Shown here piece by piece: positions 1-6,780 of a stretch of 30,989 nucleotides of DNA. This stretch comes from DAOTTX01 sp034437515 (GTDB taxonomy: Bacteria; Chloroflexota; Anaerolineae; Aggregatilineales; Phototrophicaceae). Every line of letters starts with the position of its first letter. The first letter of the stretch is position 1. Both the position numbers and the translations under genes were made by a program. The stretch covers positions 1 to 30,989 of the forward strand of contig DAOTTX010000276.1 of assembly GCA_034437515.1 (NCBI GenBank), in the 5' to 3' direction. The notes under the pieces were generated by a model. That model did not search any database. It saw only the letters and a list, made by a program, of their open reading frames with translations, and was not told where the DNA came from.

Positions 1-1
1 G

Positions 2-1555
2 CTGGATCATAACAACCTGCAACGTGATAACGACCAGGTGAGCGCCATTCTGGAAAGTATTACTGATGCCTTCTTCGCGCTTGACTCAGCGTGGCGGCTT
101 ACTTACGTCAACGCGGAGGCAGAGCATCTGCTCATGCGCTCCCGTGAAGAACTCATCGGGCGGAACATCTGGGAAATCTACGCGGATGCCAGAGGCTCAT
201 TGTTTTATACCAAATATCATCAAGCGATGAGCGAACAGCAAGCGACCATCTTCCGCGAATATTATCCACCGCTGGAAACGTGGTTCGAGGTACACGCCTA
301 CCCGGCGGGAGATGGCATCTCAGTTTATTTCCGTGACGTTACCCCTGAAGTCGTCATGGAAAACGAGATTACCCGGTTGGTCACAGAGTTGGAGGATCGC
401 GTACAAGCACGCACCGCCGAACTCGAAGCCGCGAACAAGCGCTTACGTGAGGAAGAGCAACGCTTTCGCGTGCTGGCGGAAAACACGATAGATTTGATCG
501 CCCTACACGCGCCAGATGGCACTTATCTTTACCTCAGCCCCTCAGTCGAGGCTTTGATGGGGTATACTGCCGAGGAAATGCGGAACACCAACCCCTACGA
601 GTATTTCCACCCCGACGACATCGAGAAAATTCGAGATGTAGCCCATAGGCAGGCGCTGGCAGGTGACAAAGTCGATGATATGATCTATCGCATCCGTCAC
701 AAAGAGGGGCACTACATCTGGTTCGAGACGTATACCAGCATCGTCTTCGACGAGCAAGGTGCGATCAGCCAGTTGGTGACCATCTCGCGTGATGTGACCG
801 AGCGCAAACTTGCGGAGCGCACCCTGCGGGATGCACTGCGAAACGAACGCGAACTCAACAACCTCAAAACGCGCTTTATGTCGATGACTTCACACGAGTT
901 TCGCCGTCCGCTGTCGTCGATCCAGACTATCGCTGGCAAGCTGCGCTGCTACACGGAAAAGTTATCAACCGAACGCATCGCTGACGAGTCCCGCCGCATT
1001 GAAGCACAGGTTGCTGCACTTATCAATATGCTCGACGGTCTGCTGGAATCACTGCAAGCGAACATGATTGGTCTGCGCTTTGAGCCGATCCAGACGAACA
1101 TTGCCGACCTCTTAGAAGGCTTGCTCGAAGAGATGCGCTTGCTCGCCACACCGATGCACCAACTCACGTTGACCAGTACCATGTCTTGCGGGGTCGCCGA
1201 TCTTGACCCGAACTTGATCCGCATCATCATGGCGAATTTGATCTCCAACGCGGTGAAGTATTCGCCAGATAGCCTGGATGTACGATTGATCTTGACGTGT
1301 GCGCCAGAACACGATTATTTTACGTTTGCCGTGCAGGATGAGGGCATCGGCATCCCGGCGGATCAACTTGAGGTGATCTTCAATGACTTCAAGCGCGGCT
1401 CCAACGTCAAAGACATCCGGGGATCGGGCTTGGGATTGGCTTTTACCCGGCAGGCCGTCGAGATTCACGGCGGCACCATCAGCGTAGAAAGTGTCGAAGG
1501 CCAGGGAACGACCTTCACCGTCCGGTTGCCGTGTCATCATTCCCCGTCTCATTGA
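2..1555 (+). CDS. PAS-PAS sensor histidine kinase, 5' end outside the window
   Basis: The reading frame is open from base 2 with no stop, and the residues before the first possible GTG (38) already read as a linker running into a PAS domain. The true start therefore lies upstream and this is a partial gene. Two PAS domains occupy about 38-340 and 450-800, joined by a helical, coiled-coil-like linker. The second shows the typical RFRVLAENTIDLI opening. A HisKA domain follows with H-box SHEFRRPL (phosphoacceptor His codon at 893-895), then a HATPase_c domain with N-box NLISNAVKYS, G1 box DEGIGI and G2 box GSGLGLAF. No membrane segment is visible in the part present, so a soluble sensor is possible. 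Family knowledge: autophosphorylation on His and transfer to a receiver domain, plausibly one of those encoded at 3661 or 5726. Its 3' end overlaps the convergent lipoprotein gene by 41 bases. Confidence 0.93.
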   Translation: MDHNNLQRDNDQVSAILESITDAFFALDSAWRLTYVNAEAEHLLMRSREELIGRNIWEIYADARGSLFYTKYHQAMSEQQATIFREYYPPLETWFEVHAYPAGDGISVYFRDVTPEVVMENEITRLVTELEDRVQARTAELEAANKRLREEEQRFRVLAENTIDLIALHAPDGTYLYLSPSVEALMGYTAEEMRNTNPYEYFHPDDIEKIRDVAHRQALAGDKVDDMIYRIRHKEGHYIWFETYTSIVFDEQGAISQLVTISRDVTERKLAERTLRDALRNERELNNLKTRFMSMTSHEFRRPLSSIQTIAGKLRCYTEKLSTERIADESRRIEAQVAALINMLDGLLESLQANMIGLRFEPIQTNIADLLEGLLEEMRLLATPMHQLTLTSTMSCGVADLDPNLIRIIMANLISNAVKYSPDSLDVRLILTCAPEHDYFTFAVQDEGIGIPADQLEVIFNDFKRGSNVKDIRGSGLGLAFTRQAVEIHGGTISVESVEGQGTTFTVRLPCHHSPSH

Positions 1556-1991
1556 AGTAGACCGTCAGCGTTTCCGTGCGGATGACCAGCGCCCCGCTGC
1601 CATTGTCCGTCCAGGTGTTGCTGTAACCCGCGTCGGAGATATAGCAGCGCAATGTCGCCCCGGTCATCAACGGGAACCAGTTACCGATGTCGCCTTCTAA
1701 CCCTTGTGGCAACGCCAGCCGCCCTCGCACGGTGTCGTTGTTACAATCGGTTTCCTCATAGCCGTTCAGCGCGATCAGTTCCGGTAAGAAGTCAATTGTG
1801 GTGTTAAAGCGTAGATAGACGTTATGCCCATCGTCCTCAGTGATGTAACCGGTGCTGACCAGATTTTCCGTCCCGGTCGGGATGGGGTCAGCAATTAAAG
1901 CGCGGAACATGGCCTCGGCGTCACGCGGGTCACGCCCGTCATCGCCACAGGCCGCCAACACCAACACCAACAGCAGCAGTATCCGGTACAT
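1515..1991 (-). CDS. Predicted lipoprotein of unknown function
   Basis: A 158-residue protein starting MYRILLLLVLVLAACGDD: a short hydrophobic signal peptide with lipobox LAAC, Cys15 being the predicted lipidated residue. I chose the ATG at 1991 because it starts exactly at the signal peptide and lies one base after the TAA of the upstream nuclease gene; the open frame reaches further upstream but only as an overlap with that gene. The mature part has no motif I recognise. It is acidic and contains two Cys in the middle and C-terminal parts that could form a disulfide. The tight spacing implies co-transcription with the thermonuclease lipoprotein and co-localisation on the outer face of the membrane. 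The 3' end runs 41 bases into the convergent histidine kinase gene. Confidence 0.8.
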   Translation of the reverse strand: MYRILLLLVLVLAACGDDGRDPRDAEAMFRALIADPIPTGTENLVSTGYITEDDGHNVYLRFNTTIDFLPELIALNGYEETDCNNDTVRGRLALPQGLEGDIGNWFPLMTGATLRCYISDAGYSNTWTDNGSGALVIRTETLTVYFNETGNDDTATGR

Positions 1992-1992
1992 T

Positions 1993-2529
1993 TTAGCGCG
2001 TGTAAGTACCATCGTCGAAGATGTCTTCACCGACCCTGCCATGACAGCCGATCCCATTGCGTGCCGCCGCTTGCTCGATATTGCGGAAGTTCTCAAACTC
2101 ACGATCATCGGGTTGGTAAAGCACCACCTCGGCTACACCCATCTGCACCAGTTCTTCGTTGACGAACGTATCATCCACATAAACATAGCGCAGCAAACGC
2201 CCGAAGCGGTCGGTATCGCTGGTGTCACGCTCCAACCGGACGACGCGCCCTTGCACGAATTCGGCGTTGGCGTTGGTCGCTTCGTCAAAGCAGGGGTCGC
2301 TGCGTTCGGGCGTGTTTATGCCGATATAGCGCACATCATAAATGATGTCGTCGATCTCGACTTCGATGGTGTCACCGTCGATCACACGGGTGACGATGCC
2401 GCTTTCTCCCTGGTCGGGGGTGTCGGTATTGGGCCTGCGGGTTTCGGTGACCGGTGTGCCGGCGTCACCCAGGGTGCAGGCCGCGCAGACCAACACACAC
2501 AAACAGAGAGAGAAAAATCGCACAGACAT
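1993..2529 (-). CDS. Thermonuclease (SNase-like) lipoprotein
   Basis: A 178-residue staphylococcal-nuclease-fold protein. Residues 1-18 form a signal peptide with a lipobox-like CAAC (Cys18 likely lipidated, though Cys at the -3 position is atypical), followed by a Thr/Pro-rich linker to about 42. The nuclease domain shows VIDGDTIEV (49-57), VRYIGINTPE (66-75) and DRFGR (107-111). Arg67, Glu75 and Arg111 align with the catalytic Arg35, Glu43 and Arg87 of S. aureus nuclease, so the enzyme should be a Ca2+-dependent nuclease cutting DNA and RNA outside the cell. An AAGGA ribosome binding site precedes the ATG on the minus strand. It is the first gene of a two-lipoprotein operon. A scavenging or biofilm-DNA role is inference. 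Confidence 0.9.
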   Translation of the reverse strand: MSVRFFSLCLCVLVCAACTLGDAGTPVTETRRPNTDTPDQGESGIVTRVIDGDTIEVEIDDIIYDVRYIGINTPERSDPCFDEATNANAEFVQGRVVRLERDTSDTDRFGRLLRYVYVDDTFVNEELVQMGVAEVVLYQPDDREFENFRNIEQAAARNGIGCHGRVGEDIFDDGTYTR

Positions 2530-2605
2530 GATGTTACGTCCTTGACAATTGTGAAACGAACAAGATTCAAGCGATGCTGCACTGGTTTTCTAGCATAAAC
2601 AACCT

Positions 2606-3664
2606 ATGATTGAAACAACATCATACACGGAACCGTTGAAAGTTGCGATGACGATAACAAACCAGAGCCACAACAAAATTCTGGCTGATTTGAGCCTGTT
2701 TGCGCTGCGTGCGTCGGTGCGTGAGTTGATTTTCTACGCGATAGAAACCATACAAGCCGCGCTGCCCGGCACATCCTACACGGTGGTGCTCAGCGGGGAG
2801 AGGTTGCACGACACCCCAAACGACGGCGTACCGGTCGTAGCCTTCCGGTTGGGGACGGATAGCGTGCTGCAAGTCTTCGGTGAGGCGCTCGCCGACGACG
2901 CACACCATCTGTTAAAGGCCGTCGCGGAGATCATCGAGGCGGCTTTAGCGCAAGAGCGATGGCTCAACGAACTACGCATGGAGATGAAAGCCCTGCGACA
3001 CGCTGTCTCGCACGATTTACGTCCACCGCTCTGGAACCTTGATAAACTGTGTGAAGAACTGTTGCAAGTGCATGGTGAGGCCGTGCCCCCCCCGGCGCAT
3101 GACCTCATCAGTCAAATACGCCGGTCAAGCCATGACATGGAACAGCGCATCACGGCGATGGTGCGCCTCGCTGACATCGGTCAGCGCGTGCCGACCCTCG
3201 ACACCGTCGATCTCACCGAATTAGCCCAGGACTGGTGCCAGATCTTGCACGGAGAATATCCAGAACACGCGGTCAGTTGCCACGTTGAAGCGGGGTTAAC
3301 AGCGACCGGGGACATCTACTTGCTCGATAAGGTGTTTGAACAATTGATGCGCAATGCCTTTAAACTCACCCAGCAACAACCCGACCCGCAGATCACGGTC
3401 GGACGGAACGACGAGGGTGTCTTTTACGTCCAGGATAACGGAGCCGGGTTCAATATGAGATACGAAGCCCAGTTGTTTGAGCCGTTCCAAAAGTTGCACA
3501 GCGACCCGGCGTTCGACGGAGACGGCATCGGGCTAGCCATCGTCCGGCGGATTATCCACCTGCACGATGGCTACGTATGGGCCGATAGTCATGGACGTGG
3601 ACAGGGTGCGATATTCTATTTTATACTCCCTGACACACCGTCAACCGAGGCGAAGCACACATGA
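2606..3664 (+). CDS. Soluble histidine kinase, phytochrome-like kinase module
   Basis: 352 residues from the ATG at 2606; an in-frame ATG at 2648 is an alternative, and neither has a strong ribosome binding site. Residues about 20-120 form a small alpha/beta domain, possibly a degenerate GAF. HisKA has H-box AVSHDLRPPL with His136. HATPase_c shows MRNAFKL (N-box, with Gln where the first Asn usually stands), DNGAGF and GDGIGLAIV, ending FYFILP. The FEPFQKLH segment and HDLRPPL resemble kinases paired with phytochromes, but no chromophore or PHY domain is present. No membrane segment is visible. Its TGA overlaps the ATG of the next gene (ATGA at 3661-3664), so the two are translationally coupled, and the receiver of that next protein is a likely phosphotransfer partner (inference). 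Confidence 0.9.
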   Translation: MIETTSYTEPLKVAMTITNQSHNKILADLSLFALRASVRELIFYAIETIQAALPGTSYTVVLSGERLHDTPNDGVPVVAFRLGTDSVLQVFGEALADDAHHLLKAVAEIIEAALAQERWLNELRMEMKALRHAVSHDLRPPLWNLDKLCEELLQVHGEAVPPPAHDLISQIRRSSHDMEQRITAMVRLADIGQRVPTLDTVDLTELAQDWCQILHGEYPEHAVSCHVEAGLTATGDIYLLDKVFEQLMRNAFKLTQQQPDPQITVGRNDEGVFYVQDNGAGFNMRYEAQLFEPFQKLHSDPAFDGDGIGLAIVRRIIHLHDGYVWADSHGRGQGAIFYFILPDTPSTEAKHT

Positions 3665-5634
3665 GAAAACCGTTGAATGTCCTCATCCTCGAAGATAGAG
3701 CGGCGGATGCTAAGACCATCCTCAACGAGCTTAAAAAAGCGGGCTATGCTGTGAACAGCGAGCGCCACGCCGACGCGCATAGTTACCTTGAGGCATTGCT
3801 GCGTGGGAATTGGGACGTCATCCTCGCGGATTACGAGATGCCGGGCTTCAGTGGCCTGGAGGCGTTGGAGATCATGCAAGCATACAACATTGATCTGCCG
3901 TTTATCGTTATCTCCGGTGCAATCAGTGAAGAAACCGCCGTCAGTGCGATGCGTGCCGGTGCACACGATTACTGCCTCAAGGACAACCTGACTCGACTGA
4001 CCGCCGCCATTGAGCGCGAACTCACCGATGTGAAAGAACGCCACAAGCGCCGGGAAATAGAGCGTGAACTAAAATCCGCTGAGGAACGCTTTAAACGTGC
4101 GTTTGAGGCCAGCCCGATTGCGACCACGATCTTTCGGCTTGAGGACGACATCATCATCGACGCCAACCAGCGTTTTCTTGATCTATGCGGCCTGGAATCG
4201 GTCGAACAACAAAACATCTACGATCTAGCTTTGTGGGAAGAAGCGGCCTACAAAATGATCGATACGTGCCACAGTATACAAGACTATGAGGCCATTTTAT
4301 GGCGTCATGGTGAGAAGCGCCGCGTGCTCATCTCGACTGAGATCATTGTGGTCAACGATCAACTGTGTGTGCTGGCGATGCTGCACGACCACACCGAGCG
4401 CATCGAGACCCTCAACCAACTCGGTACCCTGCAAAATATCACGTCCGCGCTTTCGACGGCGATCTCACAACGTGGGGTGGCGGAGGTCGTGCTGGATCAC
4501 ACGCAAAAAGAATTCGGGGCGGCGATGGCATTTATATCACGCTTCGATGAAGAGCGCGGGATGCTTGATCTGCTGGGAGGAAGCAACCTCTCCGACTGGG
4601 CTACAAGCGAAATGGCACACATTTCGTTGGATGACGACCTGCCTATCACGGACGTCATTCAAATGGGCGAACCGGATTGGATGCCATCCGTCGAAGACGC
4701 AGCGGTCGATCATCCGAGCCATCCGTTGATCGAACGGCACAACCGCATGTACAAAGCATGGGCGGCGCTACCCCTCATCACGGATAACACCGTGATCGGC
4801 GGGTTATGCCTGAGCTTCGAGAAACCGCAGGTGTTCGACGATAACAAAAAGACGTTTCTGATGGCGGTCGCTAGCCAGTGTGCGCAAGCCCTTGACCGCG
4901 CCCGACTTTACGATAACGAACAGCAGGCGCGTCTGCTGGCGGAGGAGGCCAACAACCTGAAGACCGAGTTCCTGGCGATGATCTCACACGAGTTGCGCAC
5001 ACCGCTGGGGTCGATCAAAGGCTTCACGAGTACTCTACTCGCCGAAGATGTGACCTGGGGTGTCGATGACCAGCGCGAGTTTATCAGCACAATTGAAACC
5101 GAAGCCGATAAACTGACCGACCTGGTCAACCAACTGCTCGATATCTCAGGGATGCAGGCCGGTAAGCTCCACATCGCGCCATCAGAGCAAGACATTATGG
5201 ACATCTTGAGCGTGGTGATGCCGCAGATTCACAGCATTCTGGCGCGAGAGCAACATTATCTCGACCCACAGATCCCGGTCGATATGCCCAAAGTCATGGC
5301 GGATGACCAGCGTATCGGGCAGGTGCTGGTCAACTTGATCGACAACGCCGCGAAATATTCACCGCCGCATCATCTGATCGTACTGCGTGCCATGCCATAC
5401 GGTGATTACCTAAAGGTCGTCGTCAGTGATAACGGCGTCGGCATTGATCCGGCAGATCGTGAACGGGTTTTCGATATGTTCCACCAGACGAACCGCGATA
5501 AATACAACAAGGGCGGCACCGGGTTGGGCTTGACGATCTGTAAGCGGTTGGTCGAAGCACATGGTGGTGAGATCTGGATCGAACCCGCCGAGGGCGAAGG
5601 CACCACGATTGCCTTTACACTGCCGATGGCATAG
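3661..5634 (+). CDS. Hybrid receiver-PAS-GAF-histidine kinase
   Basis: 657 residues. Residues 1-125 are a receiver domain with acidic pair Glu11/Asp12, phosphoacceptor Asp57 in LADYEMP and the conserved Lys in YCLKDN. The Rcp1-like style fits phosphorylation by the upstream kinase. A charged helix (115-145) leads to a PAS domain (about 145-250) and a GAF domain (about 260-415). HisKA carries MISHELRTPLGS with His443. HATPase_c (about 545-657) has NLIDNAAKYS, DNGVGI and GTGLGL. Having the receiver at the N terminus and the kinase at the C terminus suggests an intermediate: phosphorylation of Asp57 could gate its own kinase, which then signals to the OmpR-type regulator 91 bases downstream. No membrane segment is visible. 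Confidence 0.94.
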   Translation: MRKPLNVLILEDRAADAKTILNELKKAGYAVNSERHADAHSYLEALLRGNWDVILADYEMPGFSGLEALEIMQAYNIDLPFIVISGAISEETAVSAMRAGAHDYCLKDNLTRLTAAIERELTDVKERHKRREIERELKSAEERFKRAFEASPIATTIFRLEDDIIIDANQRFLDLCGLESVEQQNIYDLALWEEAAYKMIDTCHSIQDYEAILWRHGEKRRVLISTEIIVVNDQLCVLAMLHDHTERIETLNQLGTLQNITSALSTAISQRGVAEVVLDHTQKEFGAAMAFISRFDEERGMLDLLGGSNLSDWATSEMAHISLDDDLPITDVIQMGEPDWMPSVEDAAVDHPSHPLIERHNRMYKAWAALPLITDNTVIGGLCLSFEKPQVFDDNKKTFLMAVASQCAQALDRARLYDNEQQARLLAEEANNLKTEFLAMISHELRTPLGSIKGFTSTLLAEDVTWGVDDQREFISTIETEADKLTDLVNQLLDISGMQAGKLHIAPSEQDIMDILSVVMPQIHSILAREQHYLDPQIPVDMPKVMADDQRIGQVLVNLIDNAAKYSPPHHLIVLRAMPYGDYLKVVVSDNGVGIDPADRERVFDMFHQTNRDKYNKGGTGLGLTICKRLVEAHGGEIWIEPAEGEGTTIAFTLPMA

Positions 5635-5663
5635 GCTATTAGTCATGTTCTATAAGATCAGAC

Positions 5664-5694
5664 TTGTATCCGCATCATAGTCGGTGAATAATAT
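5664..5694 (+). promoter_or_regulatory. Candidate sigma70-like promoter of the response regulator gene
   Basis: TTGTAT (5664-5669) is followed by TAATAT (5689-5694) with 19 bases between, or by AATAAT (5687-5692) with 17. It lies between the hybrid kinase and the regulator gene, which could give the regulator transcription of its own in addition to read-through. Sequence match only. Confidence 0.4.
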
Positions 5695-5725
5695 ATGAAA
5701 CGTTAAGCAAAAAGTAAGGAACGCC

Positions 5726-6427
5726 ATGCATGACATACTGATCGTCGAAGATGACAATGGTATTCGTCGCTTCGTCAGCGTCAATCTGATGAAGCGAGGT
5801 TACACGGTCCGTGAAGCCGCTGATGGTAAAACAGCGATCACCCTGATGCAGGAGCGTATGCCCGACCTGCTCGTAGTGGACTTGATCTTGCCGGTAATAA
5901 ACGGCACCGAAGTATGTGCATGGGTTCGTGAACGCTCCCAATCGCCCATCATTGTAATTAGTGCGCAGGAAAAAGAAGAGATGAAGGTCGAAGTGCTTGA
6001 CCTGGGCGCAGATGACTATGTGACCAAACCCTTCGGCATTAACGAACTGCTCGCCCGTACCCGCGCACTGTTGCGCCGCAGCAACCTCGTCGCCGGGGAA
6101 CGACCATACGATCAGATCATTATCGAGGGGATCGTGATCGACTTACGTGCCAAGCGTGTCTTTGTCGATGGCGACGACATCCACATGACCCGTACCGAAT
6201 TCGAGGTGCTGGCGTATCTGGCGCAGGGTCGTGACGAAATCCTCACCCATCAGGAAATCTTGACCTCGGTTTGGGGGCCGGAGTACCGCGACTCCAATCA
6301 TTATCTACACGTCTATCTGGGGCGCATCCGCACCAAACTGACCAACAAATACAACGGCTTGTTAGAAACCATCTCCGGCCTGGGCTATATCCTGCACTCT
6401 AAAAATCCCTACGTCAACATCACATAG
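5726..6427 (+). CDS. OmpR/KdpE-family response regulator
   Basis: 233 residues. The receiver domain (1-120) has acidic pocket Glu8/Asp9/Asp10, phosphoacceptor Asp52 (VVDLILP) and Lys101 (DDYVTKP). The winged-helix Trans_reg_C domain (about 135-228) shows MTRTEFEVLAYLA, VWGPEY and a C-terminal GLGYIL hairpin. Family knowledge: phosphorylation promotes dimerisation and binding to direct repeats spaced about one helical turn. An AAGGA ribosome binding site lies about 7 bases before the ATG. It is the last gene of the kinase cluster and the only DNA-binding output there, so it is the probable end point of the phosphorelay. It resembles KdpE, but no kdp genes are present, so no symbol is given. 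Confidence 0.95.
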   Translation: MHDILIVEDDNGIRRFVSVNLMKRGYTVREAADGKTAITLMQERMPDLLVVDLILPVINGTEVCAWVRERSQSPIIVISAQEKEEMKVEVLDLGADDYVTKPFGINELLARTRALLRRSNLVAGERPYDQIIIEGIVIDLRAKRVFVDGDDIHMTRTEFEVLAYLAQGRDEILTHQEILTSVWGPEYRDSNHYLHVYLGRIRTKLTNKYNGLLETISGLGYILHSKNPYVNIT

Positions 6428-6471
6428 GTCTACGCTTTATGCTCACGAGCAAGCAAAAAATGTCTTTCTAG

Positions 6472-6502
6472 CGCACGGTAATCTACTGTGCGTTATTTTT
6501 TT
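6472..6502 (+). terminator. Intrinsic terminator after the response regulator
   Basis: A nine-base-pair stem (CGCACGGTA with TACTGTGCG, one G-U pair) with loop ATC is followed directly by TTATTTTTTT. It sits 45 bases after the regulator stop and closes the two-component cluster. Confidence 0.88.
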
Positions 6503-6529
6503 AGATTTGGCGTGTTAGGGGGGGTAAAA

Positions 6530-6563
6530 GTGAAGACGCGCCTTTTCGGACGCGCCCTTCACC
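6530..6563 (-). terminator. Hairpin, possible distal terminator of the ABC operon
   Basis: An interrupted stem: GTGAAG pairs with CTTCAC, then CGCG with CGCG and CC with GG around loop TTTTC, with small bulges. Read on the minus strand it is followed by CTTTTACC, a weak T tract. It could act in either direction. Confidence 0.45.
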
Positions 6564-6729
6564 GTTATTCATGGGGGAAACATGATTGATATAAATATAG
6601 CACGTATCCCTTGAGCTTGCATTAGTAGAAAGGTACTGTATGCCGAAATCTCATGCCTTTATAACAATTCCCTATCAATTTAGCATGAATTAAGCCCAAG
6701 CTAAGTGCTAGATTAAGTGTTTGCGAGAA

Positions 6730-6763
6730 GCAATCGTGATAATGACAAGTTTACCACGATTGC
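6730..6763 (-). terminator. Inverted repeat just after the permease stop
   Basis: GCAATCGTG (6730-6738) is perfectly complementary to CACGATTGC (6755-6763), with a 16-base loop. It begins 17 bases past the permease stop on the minus strand, with only a poor T tract after it. It could be a terminator or a 3' mRNA-stabilising hairpin. Confidence 0.45.
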
Positions 6764-6780
6764 CACTTGCTGTCATTAAG

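Larger units (their letters stand above)
6503..6780. other. Intergenic region between convergent units, no gene seen
   Basis: Fairly AT-rich spacer between the rightward regulator and the leftward ABC operon. No credible ORF or RNA gene is visible. It contains two inverted repeats listed separately (6530-6563 and 6730-6763), both better placed to end minus-strand transcription. Confidence 0.6.

Noticed and set aside
1852..2598. A 248-codon plus-strand ORF across the two lipoprotein genes
   Set aside because: It is the antisense shadow of the thermonuclease and lipoprotein genes, which have signal peptides, catalytic residues and a ribosome binding site; the plus-strand product has no recognisable domain.
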